Origin: Maniola hyperantus
Lineage: Eukaryota; Arthropoda; Insecta; Lepidoptera; Nymphalidae
NCBI RefSeq assembly: GCF_902806685.2
Contig: NC_048539.1
Span: 14,362,378-14,426,377 of the forward strand
Length of the DNA: 64,000 bases
Reading direction: 5' to 3'
Shown here piece after piece: positions 10,256 through 21,129 of the stretch. The translations under genes and the position numbers were made by a program. The notes under the pieces were generated by a model that was not told the DNA's origin, ran no database searches, and worked only from the letters and a program-made list of their open reading frames with translations. Positions within the stretch are counted from its first letter, which is position 1. Every line of letters begins with the position of its first letter.

Positions 10256-10352
10256 CAAAATTAGAAAAATGCAAGTTCATGCATGAATAATATTTCGAAT
10301 GCAATCAATTTTTTTTGTTTTTTGTAATCTAAAAGAATGTTGATGTAAAGTT

Positions 10353-10643
10353 GTACCCGTAGTACAAGATTTTACGTCTCACCAAACCAAACCAAATTCG
10401 AGAGTCGAAATACTTCCGCGTTACAGTAAAATGGACCTAAACAGCCTTGAATTGAAGTCAAATATTCAATGCCACTGATTTTAATTTCGCAATGTTTCCA
10501 CTTGGAGCGCTGGCTGTAGAAGTGTAGACAAACTTGAGCTTTAAAACAAGGCATTTAAGATCCAGTTTACTGTAACGCGGAAGTATTTCGACTCTCGAAT
10601 TTGGTTTGGTTTGGTGAGACGTAAAATCTTGTACTACGGGTAC
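10353..10643. mobile_element. GTAC-ended foldback element with perfect 78-bp arms
   Basis: 291 bp. The left arm starts GTACCCGTAGTACAAGATTT and the right arm ends AAATCTTGTACTACGGGTAC. I find no mismatch across 78 bp. The interior matches the other family members (AATGGACCTAAACAGCC, ATGCCACTGATTTTAATTTC). The identical arms differ from the family's usual GTACGCTTAGTA ends, so both arms changed together. The minus frame gives CEIKISGIEY and CLGPFYC. Confidence 0.9.
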
Positions 10644-11459
10644 AGAGAGAAGTACACGTTTTCATTCATCAAAATATTACCTTTTCAGTTAATTTTGTCA
10701 GCTGGCCGACTTTCGCTCGAAGTTAAAAATGAATATCAAAGAGACTTTGTAGGGCTAAAGATTTTTAAGGCGATTTATGTCCTAATCTAAGTATTATATC
10801 GCTTTTTTAATCACTGCTTATTTTCCGGCAATAACTTTTACAAATAAAAAGATATGACCAGAATCATACCCGTAGAGCAACAAAATTTTTGGAGAATCTT
10901 GACAAAATCTGAAAGCGAGTTGAGTATTTTCCAAAACCTTTTTATAGTAATCTGGATTTGCCAGTCGAACCGGGCAGCAACGTAAAGAAAGACCATATTA
11001 ATTAATTCGAACATTTATTATTATCGAACAATTTTCACTTCTTACTGTTGCTCTGGTCTTGCGCTTTCCTTGTTTGACAATTTGTACAACACACTAACTA
11101 TGATTTCATAGAATTCAACAGAATCTATTATACTGAAGTCATTGTTTCGCCTTCATAGGGTACAATGTTAAAAATGTTGAGGTATGTTATTTTCAATTCG
11201 TTCTAAGAATATGTAGGTCTTAATTATATATTTTTTATGAGACCGTGACAACAAAGATTTCTATCTTCATATAGCTGGCCATTAACCTCGTCAGGTTAGT
11301 GACCAAAATCTGAATAGAGCTAATTCGACAAAATGATTCGACAGACTACTTGATACTGTTAAAAAATTGACCATGTACCTACAGAGTTTCAAGGAAGAAT
11401 TTATGCATGAAGATGTTCAGTACTAAATAACAGAGTATATAAATACAAAATACAAAACT
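10644..11459. other. No gene seen
   Basis: AT-rich, no supported feature. Confidence 0.5.
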
Positions 11460-11570
11460 ATGATATATAGGATCCCAAGTGCTCAAGGAAAACAGATGGC
11501 CCATGAAAAGCTATAAGACAGCCAGACAGACACACCTTCGGTCCTTCGCATTTATAATATTAATATGGAT
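11460..11570. repeat. R1-related tail
   Basis: Contains GGCCCATGAAAAGCTATAAG, a CAGACAGACACAC run and CGCATTTATAATATTAATA. Confidence 0.5.
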
Positions 11571-11930
11571 GATGCTTAAGTTAACGATAACGTAAGGTAA
11601 TAAGCATAGTAGTAACAACCTCTCATGACCTACATTACAATGGCTATTGGCTAATTGTATTAACGAATGATATAGCATCTCTTCTCTAGATTGTATAAAA
11701 CAAACTCGCAATCCGCATTTTTATTTGCTTATAACTTCCAAACATCTTAGTCGATTTCAATGCAGTTTTCATTCTTACTTATTTGGTAGGTAGGTACATT
11801 TCCTGAGGAAAACTTGTGTAGGAAACAAATTCTAAGAAGATTTCCCCTCATATACTTCTGGTGAGTCATCTAGTTCTATATAAACAGTCTCCTTTTTTTG
11901 GCATCGTATTCACGATTATTACCTCTACTA

Positions 11931-12014
11931 TAAAGTCTCACAGCGCTCTCGCACTCATCCGATCCGAATCCGTAAAGTCTCACAGCGATCTCGCGCTCAT
12001 CCCATCCGAATCCG
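11931..12014. repeat. Tandem duplication, two 42-bp units
   Basis: TAAAGTCTCACAGCGCTCTC (unit 1, from 11931) and TAAAGTCTCACAGCGATCTC (unit 2, from 11973) run in tandem. Both end ATCCGAATCCG, and they differ at only a few positions. Confidence 0.85.
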
Positions 12015-12173
12015 TGAAAATACGAATATAAAAAATATCTACGACAGTATTATTTCATAACTCATAAGCATCACAAAACAAAACATATACAAAACAAAAA
12101 GGAACGTATTTTCACGTACTCGGGTCCGATAAGTGCGTAACCGCCGTCACAGTGCATTCGAACCTATTCGAAC

Positions 12174-12262
12174 GCACAGTGTAGGTCCCACCAATCAGAT
12201 TATTGAAAATTGGCGTGGCACTTCATTGTTCAATAATCTAACTGGTGGAACTTACACAATGC
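12174..12262. repeat. Foldback of about 89 bp
   Basis: GTCCCACCAATCAGATTATTG on the left pairs imperfectly with CAATAATCTAACTGGTGGAA on the right. Probably a small MITE relic. Confidence 0.6.
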
Positions 12263-13849
12263 ATTTGGATGAAGGTACTGTGAGGCTTTGTAGATAGTTT
12301 TGAATATCTTTGAAGTCTCTTCGTGAATGTTTTACGACAACCTTTTTATATCACTGAAATGGAAGAACAGCTTAAAAGTATTAAAGAGATTATGCTTCAT
12401 TGCAATCTAAAGGAATCAATTTTTAAAGAGGTAGGTGCCTATATACGAGTCGCTTGACGATGCGAAGTTGCTTAGGTAGAGTTTGTAGCTTGAGTTGATT
12501 ACTTCGTAAATTATACCAAGGAGCATAAATAATGTAAGCATTCACAAGCTGTTAGGGGCTTATGTACCTAATAATTGAAGAAAAGTTTCTAATATCACAT
12601 TGGAGTTAAAAATAAGGAGGGAAACTTAGATACCCATATTAATGTACCTTTAAAACAAATTACTGTTAAGATTGCACTTACAAGAAAATGATAACACAAC
12701 ATAAGTACATATACGACTTAGGTATAGTAAAATATGTGGAAGGATCTGGGAACCTGCATTATTGGTTGGGTTAACAGAATAACAGTCACAATCCTCAGCA
12801 ATAAGGAATACGACTATAATTAAAGATATAGGTCCAGATAATTAAATAGATATAAGGAATGCCTTTAAAAACTTGTTTTTGGTATCTTAAAGTCGGAATA
12901 TAAAAAGTTGGTAAAAATTAACGTGTTTTTAGAAAATCAATCTCGGTTAAAAGGTTCTGCCATCGCTTTCGTTGTAATTTGTGTAGAGCAAGAGAGAGGA
13001 AGACAAAAACAGCAGCTTAAAAATTCTACCAAGTATGAAACGGTACGCTAATGGATACTTAACATTTAGCTCGAACGTAAGCTTTGTAATACTATCGATC
13101 TAGTAGTGAATTTACTCATCAGGTAATGACTAACACTGCGATATTATAATGCCTGCACTTAGTAACACAGTCTAATGCCAATGCGATGAGTGTTAGGTTT
13201 CTATAATGGCATCGAATAGGCAGTTTCTATAATGCTACTAACTCTAGTAGCATTACATTAAAACATTCATATCATATTCTTTAATGAAAACCTGCATAAT
13301 CTTCCATTTGTATGATGACCTCTTGTCATTGTTTCTAAATTGTTTAGAATGAAAAGTTATGTTACAACGTCAAAATTGAATTAGGTGTCGCTAGGCGTTA
13401 CGTGTTGAATCCATCGAAGATGTTAGTGCGGATGCTATAAATTGCTACGTACAGTTCACGTGAAAAGGGCACGTTACGAAGCCTTACAATCTAGCACTCA
13501 CCAGACTTAGGGGCATGGGCGCGGCGCGTCGCTTGCGGACGCACTCCTTTAGTTAAATAAATCCGTTACGAAATGCCGCTTCCTCTTATCTTCATTTTCG
13601 TAATAGGAACACCGTTTATTTAGCTAAGGCTGACTTATACCGATACAAGACCGCAGCGACCCGCTGTTGCTAGGAGCGGATCAATCGTCAACCCTTACAG
13701 GTTACATGAATGAAACCTACACACTTTAGTCGCGCTCCTACCTCCGCAAAGACCCGCACGACCGACTGAGTAATTATCAAGTAGTAACTTAAATCACAAC
13801 GGTTTCTGTAATATAAAGGATTTGGCACAGCGATAACCAAGATTGGGAG
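12263..13849. other. No gene seen
   Basis: Mostly AT-rich. I looked for splice-flanked frames and found none I can support. Confidence 0.45.
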
Positions 13850-14690
13850 TGAGGGGCGGAGGATTCCCAGCGAGTCCTAGCCTGACGTGTCAGAGTCGTG
13901 TAACGGACGAGCGGTAGACGGCGGTGGCGGAAGGTCGGGGAAGCCGGGAGCGCGCTCGGCGCGAGCCCGGGCTCCGCTGACGTCAGCGACGACGGCTCGG
14001 CGCCGCGCGGCCCTGCTCACCACCGTCGACGGCCAATTATTATTTTATATACAAGACTGGGAAAGTCGTGAAACAAAAGGCACCGACTGCAGGGCGCGGG
14101 CGGAGAGCGCTCGCCGCAGGAGCGATCCACGGCGCCATCTAGCGGGCCACGCGGACCTTCTCGCGCCTATTCCTTTCGGTCTGCGGACGATCGAAACGAG
14201 ACGAAACTCTGCGTTGACCGACCCTCTCTGGTCGGGAACACTGTCACTGTCGGGGGCTACACTGAGCGCGGTCATCGAATCTCATGGAACGCGTGTCGTA
14301 CCGTGGTCAGAGCGTGGCTGCGTGTGGTGTTGGCGGTCGGGTGGGCCATGCTGTCAGGCGGCGCGGGAGAGGCGCGGGCCGGGCATGGCGGGCTCCTGCT
14401 CGACACTGCGGTGCGGCCGGTGCGGGCGTCCGCGGCGCGCGCTGCACGCCACTGGGCCGCGCACCGCCCGCGCCCGCTGCCTCTGCGCGCGCACGCCCGC
14501 ACTCGCCACTCCGCCGCGGCACCGCCGCGCCGAGGCCGCTTCCGCTGCCGCCGACCGAGGCTGCACCGCGTGCACCGGCACCACACCGCACGACGCCCAC
14601 ACGACACAACACACGCTCCCTATCGATTCCCAACTATACCTACTCGTTCTTGCACCTTTCGAAGGATCACTGATTTGCACTCTGTATGCT
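13850..14690 (-). promoter_or_regulatory. CpG-rich block, candidate promoter and first exon
   Basis: About 840 bp with very high G+C and CpG in an AT-rich region, so all six frames stay open by composition. On the minus strand the arthropod initiator motif TCAGT lies at 14672-14668. A GC-rich leader follows, with a short upstream frame (MPGPRLSRAA then stop) and an ATG at 14349 in good context (CAGCATGG). That ATG starts MAHPTANTTRSHALTT, directly followed by GTACGA as a possible splice donor. On the plus strand there is a hydrophobic run (RVVLAVGWAML) but no ATG ahead of it. I infer a promoter plus first exon. The strand and coding status are unproven. Confidence 0.35.
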
Positions 14691-14969
14691 TACTGTTAAG
14701 CTTAAATTAAATAGTAGGTAAAATGTGTTCAATAGTAATCTGACAGAAGCCAAAGCGTGCTAGTATAAATGTATAATGGTGAGTTAAGAAACAAAAGGTA
14801 TGTAAAATGTAAATTAATTATAACTAATATTGGCCAGTGGCAAGTCTTTAGATTTAAAAAAACAAACTAAGATGGCTATTTTAAAAACAAGCCAATCTTT
14901 TCGTATTATTTTCTTATTCATACCGAATTGCATTAAAAAGTAGTTAATAAATTCGGCCAAAAAGGCGTC
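14691..14969. other. No gene seen
   Basis: AT-rich, no supported feature. Confidence 0.5.
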
Positions 14970-15110
14970 GTCGTTGACCAAAAGACGTCCATTGCTGGAA
15001 GTCGGTCTCGTGTAGGGATTAAACACTCCTATGTACTGTATGCCCTTGCATCTATCAGCTCCCTGCGACCTGCTTGATTTCATTTGTCCACCTAGTGAGG
15101 GAAAAGGGCA
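14970..15110 (-). pseudogene. RTE-like LINE 3' fragment
   Basis: AGACGTCCATTGCTGGAAG, TCTCGTGTAGGGA and CATTTGTCCACCTAGTGAGG are the antisense of the RTE-like LINE 3' region seen at 34485 and 49325. Short and decayed. Confidence 0.55.
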
Positions 15111-15224
15111 TAAAGAAATGACAAGTCCATAAGGGACGACGGGACGACCCTTGACAATAATTAATTAGCGATTGACGTTTTAGTACGATGCCGTGTAGAC
15201 TGTAGAGACCGAAAAAAAATCCAT

Positions 15225-15300
15225 ACCCCTTCCGAGTTAACCCACTTCCCTGACTGCATTATCACTTACCACCAGGTGAGATCGCAGAGTTATTCATCAC
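15225..15300. repeat. SINE-A body fragment
   Basis: CCCTGACTGCATTATCACTT and ACCACCAGGTGAGATCGCAG match the SINE-A body. Confidence 0.5.
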
Positions 15301-15769
15301 AAAATATCTGTACTTATCCATAAGACCTGGTGGCTAATATTTGGTTATTTTGCTACAGGTTAATGTTATTTGGAGGCGCGAAAGGAAGATTTTTTCTAAA
15401 ATCTGCCGTTATAGAGATTATAAGATAAACGAAAGTTTGCGAACGAATTGTAGGTAATCTCTTTTACTCGTTTCAAAGTTTAATTTAATGAATGATGAAT
15501 TTATTTATTTTATTTACCTACGAACAATTAACTTCAAAAGCCACCTTGACATTCACCGTGAGTAAAATTAGAAGTGAAAGAATTTCACACACGTGATCAT
15601 GTTCCTCGATTGATATAAATAAACTTCAAGGCTTGTTACAATACAATCGATACTAAAGATAATTATTAATTTATAGCACAACACGTGTTAGACAAAAAAA
15701 GTTTATGGGACTGCGATATGATTGTCAAACATTTCTCATATTCATAAAATCACTACGCCTGTTACACCT
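15301..15769. other. No gene seen
   Basis: AT-rich, no supported feature. Confidence 0.5.
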
Positions 15770-15930
15770 GCATGCCTGAGAGTTCTCCATAATGTTCTTA
15801 AAGGTCTGTGAAGTCTGCCAATCCGCACTTGCCCAGCGTCGTAGACTATGGCCAAAACCCTTTTCATTCTGAGAGGAGACCCGTGCTCTGTAGTGTGCCA
15901 GCTATGGATTAATCATGATAATGATTTGAC
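15770..15930 (+). repeat. SINE-C fragment
   Basis: GCCTGAGAGTTCTCCATAATG, TGGCCAAAACCCTTTTC and CTGAGAGGAGACCCGTGCTC match SINE-C. No tRNA head. Confidence 0.6.
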
Positions 15931-16117
15931 TTTATTTGGTTATATTTGTAGTAGTTCATACTAACACAGTTCTATCCGAGCCATCAAACCTGTACAAGAG
16001 ATTTCAGTTTTAGTTTTTAGGGACAGCTGGAGTCGAGAACGTTGTCAGCTAGCATTATTTTGTCAACTGCAAACACTTCCTGAATTGCGAAATGTTGGAA
16101 ACTGGAGGTATGTTATA

Positions 16118-16162
16118 GATTTTGCACCCGTTTTGCGCTAAGCGCAAAACGGGTGCAAAATC
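16118..16162. repeat. Perfect 45-bp palindrome
   Basis: GATTTTGCACCC-GTTTTGCGCT, a single A, then its exact reverse complement. Arms are 22 bp with no mismatch. It is followed by CpG-containing sequence (CTACGGCTACGC). Confidence 0.95.
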
Positions 16163-17214
16163 GTAGCAGTCTACGGCTACGCACATACTACGCACGGCTA
16201 CGTCAGGGCAGGCGTCTACCAAAATTATTGAAATATTATTTGTAAAATACCCATAAAGTTAAAATGGCGCCATGGTGTCATTTTGTACGCACATATTTAA
16301 TCTCTGTGTTATTTATTTTCATATTTCATCACAAGTAAACAAATGCTCAGTATATGTATGTATGAGTTTGTGCACACATCCCATAAACACCACTGCACTG
16401 ATCAAAGTGAAACTTTTGCTATATGAAAGTACAATAATTGTAGTAGAACTTAGGCGCAACGCACTCTAACGAAGTAGAATGGAGCCAAAGCAATACACGT
16501 TTTCTTGATAACAATTTAAATTCTGCTTTATTAACTTTGCCTTACGGTTGGAAATGTTTCAAAGAAGATACCATGGAAGATACTCAAATGGCTCGCTGCT
16601 TAGATTCGCCGGTGCCAAAGTAAATAAAGATGAGTTTGGGATGTCATCAATACACATACTGCAAATCGGTCCCACTTCGCTCTGTTAGTGTGCTTTGCGC
16701 CTAAAATGTAGTTGTATCTTTTAGAACCTAAATTGTTCGCATGTGAACTCGAAGTCAAAAACAAGTTATCTGCAGTTTTACACCGCTAAAATACCTTCAA
16801 AATGATTGCAATTCAATCTTTGAATGTTGTGTCACTTACCTTCAGGTAGAATCGTTGGACAGCAAAAATGAGTCAATAATAATAATTTAAACCTTGGTCG
16901 CATTTCCCGGTCAGAGTCAGAGAAGATAATACGTGAAATAGGTCACCAAAAGATAAGTGACCTATTAATAGTAGGTACAGAAATATGCAGCAGCCCTCAC
17001 TTATTGTAGTCCGAGATCACGGAGGTGCCATAATATGCTAAGAGGCAGCAATACTCCACAAAACGACTTATCAGTTTGGTGAACAAAAAGATCAGTAGAG
17101 TTTTTAAAAGCTATTTATTGTATGTTGTATGTTTATGACGTAGTTTAACTTAGTGGTAAATTAAACCTGACTATTCATAAGCACTTCTAAAAAGTTTACA
17201 TGAATAAAAAAAAA
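16163..17214. other. No gene seen
   Basis: No supported gene. A 65-codon frame at 16272 has no domain signal. Confidence 0.5.
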
Positions 17215-17250
17215 ACATTCCATTCTATTCATTCTATTCTATTCTATAAC
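17215..17250. repeat. ATTCT microsatellite
   Basis: Imperfect run of CATTCTATTCATTCTATTCT type. Confidence 0.8.
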
Positions 17251-17264
17251 GATATAATTATGGT

Positions 17265-17425
17265 AAATCCTACTAATATTATAAATGTGAAAGTGTGGAT
17301 GTTTGGATGTTTGTTACTCAATCACGCAATACCCTGGATTAACACATAGGCTTATTTTTATCCCGGAAAATCAAAGAGTTCTCGCAGGATTTTGAAAAAT
17401 GTAAATCCACGTGGACAAAGTAGCG
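17265..17425 (-). repeat. R1 repeat, minus orientation
   Basis: ATATTATAAATGTGAAAGTG to AAATCCACGTGGACAAAGT; shortened centre. Confidence 0.65.
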
Positions 17426-17504
17426 AAAAATGAATCTTTATTTATTCAAAAAAAAAGAGTAAAATACAATGTTGCTTAAAATTACCTTTGACCCCCGATC
17501 TAGG

Positions 17505-17735
17505 TTAACCCGTGTCGCGACTTCGTCCGCGTGGAATTAGGTTTTAAAACTCCCGTGGGAACTCTTTGATTTTCCAGGATAAAATGTAGCCTATGTCACT
17601 TTCCAGGTCTTTATCTATACCCATGCAAAAAATCACATCAATCCGTTGCACCGTTGCGACGTGATTGAAGGACAAACCAAAAAACCAACAAACAAACACA
17701 CTTCCGCATTTATAATAAGGGTACTGATTTGTATC
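17505..17735 (+). repeat. R1 repeat, plus orientation
   Basis: CGCGACTTCGTCCGCGTGGA, AGCCTATGTCACTTTCCAGG, TGCACCGTTGCGACGTGATT and CCGCATTTATAATAAGGGTA give a nearly complete copy. Confidence 0.8.
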
Positions 17736-17989
17736 CTGTTGATTGTCCATTTAAATAAAAAAGTTAAAAAAATCTCTATATGCTCTACAACTCAGTGTCC
17801 GAGATGCAGCCGACACGAAAATTGCACTTCGTCAGTGCACGCCGCATGCCCGCTATTAGACTGTATCTTTTATACTCTACTTTTCTTTTATTCGGCTCTA
17901 CATTTTACCTGAAAAGCATTCATGCCGACTTTTTTATACCTATCTATGAAGAGGAAAAAATGGTTTGTAGGTCTATTGTCATCATCTTC

Positions 17990-18530
17990 CAACCCATCGC
18001 CGGTCCACTACTGTGCATGGTATTATTATTATTATACACTTTATTTGTACCACCACAAAAAGGATTACAATAAAATAAAACATGACACAGACAGAAGGAG
18101 GATACAAAAGGCAGCATTATCGCTAAATAGCGATCTCTACTATGCAACCTTAAGAACATAAGAATCATCAGTTATCAGAATGAAAAGGATTTAGGCCATT
18201 TTCAACCATGCTGGCCAAGTGATTGATAGAATCTATAATACGCGACATGTCGAGATGGCAATCGGGGTGGGGACGTCCCGCACACATGCACGGTCCCCGC
18301 ACTAACCCAGTGAGGGTGAGCGCGGGCGCTGTGCGGGTGTGTGAGGCGTCCCCCCGCCTCATACCCCGATTGCCATCTCGACCTGTCGCGTACTATAACA
18401 TGCCTTTGGAAATATGCAAGTTTATTCACGATGTTTTCCTTTACCGTTAAAGCAAGTGATATCTAAAAAGTCAGAGGTGATTGAACCCGGATCCTACCAA
18501 TGGGAGGCTGATCTAGGCTATCACAACTTA
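17990..18530 (-). repeat. SINE-C copy split by two insertions
   Basis: SINE-C pieces appear in order: CCATCGCCGGTCCACTACTG (about 17993-18017), AATGAAAAGGATTTAGGCCA through CATGCTGGCCAAGTG (about 18180-18221), and ACGATGTTTTCCTTTACCG to the degenerate tRNA head (18400-18530). They are separated by about 160 bp of unrelated AT-rich sequence and by a GC-rich foldback element at 18234-18398. Confidence 0.65.
18234..18398. mobile_element. GC-rich foldback element, copy 1 (165 bp)
   Basis: Ends TATAATACGCGACATGTCG and CGACCTGTCGCGTACTATA. The arms share GAGATGGCAATCGGGGTGGG with CCCCGATTGCCATCTCGA. The centre is a GC-rich near-palindrome (CCCCGCACTAACCCAGTG). Chance GC-rich frames in several copies are not genes. 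It is inserted in a SINE-C. Confidence 0.9.
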
Positions 18531-18569
18531 TTAATAACATATTGTCATGTACGACATAATAATATTATG

Positions 18570-18905
18570 TTTGACATCCGCGGATGCGGATCTCTGAATT
18601 AATGCGAATGTTCCGCATTTGCGGATGCGGATGGGAATATCCGTAACACCCTGTTGGATACTATTGTACACTTTTTGATTGGTCAGTTGGTGAACGCAGA
18701 TATCAATTAGCAAACACGTGCGCGAAGCACGCGCCACTCTGGCCGCTGGCCCCGCCCAATTTCTTTGTAGGTCGTTACTTACTCCAAATATGAATCCGCA
18801 CCCGTGAAAGCTCCAGATTGATTGATGCGGATGCGGATGTCTGAATTAATGTCGATATTCCGCATTTGCGGATGCGGATGCAAATATCCGTAACACCCCT
18901 AGTCT
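18570..18905. mobile_element. Element with two direct GGATGCGGATG blocks, hAT-like end
   Basis: Two copies of a 71-bp block in direct order (18582-18652 and 18830-18900) end in ATATCCGTAACACCCT. Each carries CTGAATTAATG and CCGCATTTGCGGATGCGG. The AACACCCCT terminus resembles hAT-type ends, but I see no matching left terminus or target duplication. Confidence 0.5.
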
Positions 18906-19115
18906 AAACCCTCGCGACTTTTCCCGCGTGGTCTACACAAATTTCAAATCCCTATTTTACCCTCTTAGGGGTTGAATTTTCAAAAATCCTTTCTTAGCAA
19001 ATATCTACGTTATAATAGGCTATCTTCATGCTAAATTTCAGCCCGATTCGTCTAGTAGTTTGAGCTGTGCGTTGATAGATCAGTCAGTCAGTGAGTCAAC
19101 TTTTCCTTTTATAAT
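18905..19115 (-). repeat. R2 repeat, minus orientation
   Basis: CTCGCGACTTTTCCCGCGTG, CCTCTTAGGGGTTGAATTTT and GTGCGTTGATAGATCAGTCA define the copy. Confidence 0.75.
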
Positions 19116-19334
19116 ACGAATATTGAAATTTTATATAGATAACATCCAAAGAATTTTAAATAATACTATGAAAAAAAAAGCACTCGCTATTATATTTACT
19201 GCGCGAAGAATTTTTTCTTGTTTTATTTTCCGTCGCCTGCCTTCACATAAACCATTCTAAAGTATAGCCAAAACGTTTCGGCCCATTGATACTCTACCTA
19301 CTCCCACGAATAAACACTTTGTGTGTATGTGTGT

Positions 19335-19770
19335 AACGTTTTTAGGGTTCCATACCTCAAAAGGAAAAACGGAACCTTATAGGATCACTTTGTTGTCTGT
19401 CTGTCTGTCAGTCAAGAAACCTACAGGGTACTTCCCGTTGACCTAGAATCATGAAATTTGGCAGGTAGGTAGATCTTATAGCTCACATTTGACTGAAAAC
19501 CGTGAATTTGTGTTTACATCACACAAAAAAAATTAAATTGTGATCATGAACTAATAGTTAGTATTTTCAATTTTCTAAGTAAGATAACTACCTATATCAA
19601 GTGGGGTATCATATGAAAGGTCTTCGTCTGTGCATTCTAAAACAGATTTTTATTTATTTTTATGTTTTTGAATTATCCTGCAATTTTTTTTTTTCGAACA
19701 TGTCGAAAAAATACGACCGTAGTACGGATCCCTCATTGCGCGAGCCTGACTCGCACTTGGCCGGTTTTTT
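19335..19770 (-). repeat. R3 repeat, minus orientation (full length)
   Basis: Runs from GGTTCCATACCTCAAAAGG and TCTGTCTGTCTGTC to TGCGCGAGCCTGACTCGCAC and TTGGCCGGTTTTTTC. The sister copy is at 35708-36135. Confidence 0.8.
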
Positions 19771-19914
19771 CCTGATTGAAACAAAAAAATATATACTATT
19801 TTGGTCCATTTAATCCAGATTGTACATGCTTAAGATTTAATCTTAAGCGTAACTAATTCGTTCGAAAGAAAATAATTTCATTCAAGTATCCAAAGCGTTT
19901 ACGTAAGAAAACAC

Positions 19915-20040
19915 ATTTTGAAAAATCTCACGTGAGATTGGGGGATGGGGGAGGTGGTTGTCTCACGACATCTCACCGGGGGAGAGGGAAGGACAGAAAA
20001 TCCAAAAACACCTCACGTAATTTATGGACGCCCCCTTTCG
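19915..20040. repeat. Repeat with CTCACGTGAGATTGGGG
   Basis: GAAAAATCTCACGTGAGATT, a purine-rich GGGGGATGGGGGAGG run and TTTATGGACGCCCCCTTTC. It looks like a dispersed repeat; family not assigned. Confidence 0.4.
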
Positions 20041-20338
20041 GGTTAGCTGAAATTTTCTTAGTTTTCTTATATCAATGTTCCGAACGCAAAACTTTTTTCT
20101 TATTCAACTAGTTTGTCCAGATAACTTTAAAATCGGCACGGAAGCGGAGTTATTCGTCGTTACGTGCCCGTGTTTTTGTTGCGAGTACGTTTGTACAGTA
20201 TTACCTACACTTTGCCAATTTTTGGCTGCAGTTCGAATGTAACATTTGATTAGTTCTGTGTTCGTGTTGAAAAACTGTACCCTGTCCTGTGGTTTAAATT
20301 TTCAACCGAATTTAAATAAGAGTTGAGGTATAAGTCCC

Positions 20339-20502
20339 GCAAATTGTTATTGCGCTGGAACCATATCTCATTAACATGGAAAGGACGACATTTTGACGAC
20401 AGCCGAAATAAGAATATACCATCAGCTCGAAAGTTCAGTCTAGTGCTGACGTCACTAAAATGGCGGCCACGCGCATTAGATTAGCAATTTGCGGGACTTA
20501 TA
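20339..20502. mobile_element. AAGTCCCGC-ended MITE, copy 1 (164 bp)
   Basis: TATAAGTCCCGCAAATTG at the left and CAATTTGCGGGACTTATA at the right are perfect inverted ends; TA may be the target duplication. The interior has TCAGTCTAGTGCTGACGTCA. Also found at 25357 and 62087. Confidence 0.9.
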
Positions 20503-20599
20503 CTGAATTTGGCTAGGTCATTTTTAAATATTTTACGTATGCTCGTGAAAAACAATTTAGAACAGTTTTTAAACAAAAGTTAATATTTAAGTACGTCGT

Positions 20600-20730
20600 T
20601 GCATTCTCAAAGACGCGCTAAGTTTGCCAATCCACACTTTTCCAGCGTCGTGGACTATGGCGTAAATCCCTCCCATTTTGAGAGAAACCCATGCTTGATG
20701 CTCAGCATTACGGCCAGTGACCTCTTGTGT
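20600..20730 (+). repeat. SINE-C fragment
   Basis: CCAGCGTCGTGGACTATGG and TTTGAGAGAAACCCATGCT match SINE-C. Confidence 0.5.
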
Positions 20731-21129
20731 ACTTATTTTTATTTTTGTTAAAATTACTAAAAAAATATAAAGTTCTTAGAAAATTAACAGTAAGTATAGA
20801 ATAACACTATAGAATTTAAATGATAAAATAAAAGTTCGCAAACTAAACTAAAGGAAATTGCAAACGTGCCATTTAGGTACTATTTAAATCATGTCCACAT
20901 AGAAGTTAGAGTAGATAGTAGATACCAAAAGTACTCGTAGCTGCATTTCAACACTGAATCTCTAAACTGATTAAGTATTTGCAAAATAAATGAACTGGCC
21001 AAGAGATCTCTTGCTTCCCGAAATGATAACTTAACATGGCTTTATGTTGTTAAATAATTCACTTGCATTTAGTCTACTGCGACTTGTAAACTGTATCAGA
21101 TGTTAACTCTAGTTCTTTTCTACCTTATT
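20731..21129. other. No gene seen
   Basis: AT-rich, no supported feature. Confidence 0.5.

Noticed and set aside
13887..14699. 270-codon plus-strand frame, longest in the window
   Set aside because: It spans a CpG-rich block where all six frames are open; the sequence is Arg/Ala-rich with no domain. Open length follows from composition.
14303..14710. Plus-strand frame with a signal-peptide-like hydrophobic run
   Set aside because: The hydrophobic stretch precedes the first ATG in that frame, so it could only be used with an upstream exon or a non-ATG start.
18223..18450. Gly/Arg/Pro-rich frames on both strands (also at 24357, 28712, 41092, 46905, 63466)
   Set aside because: They recur only because they lie in the GC-rich foldback element.
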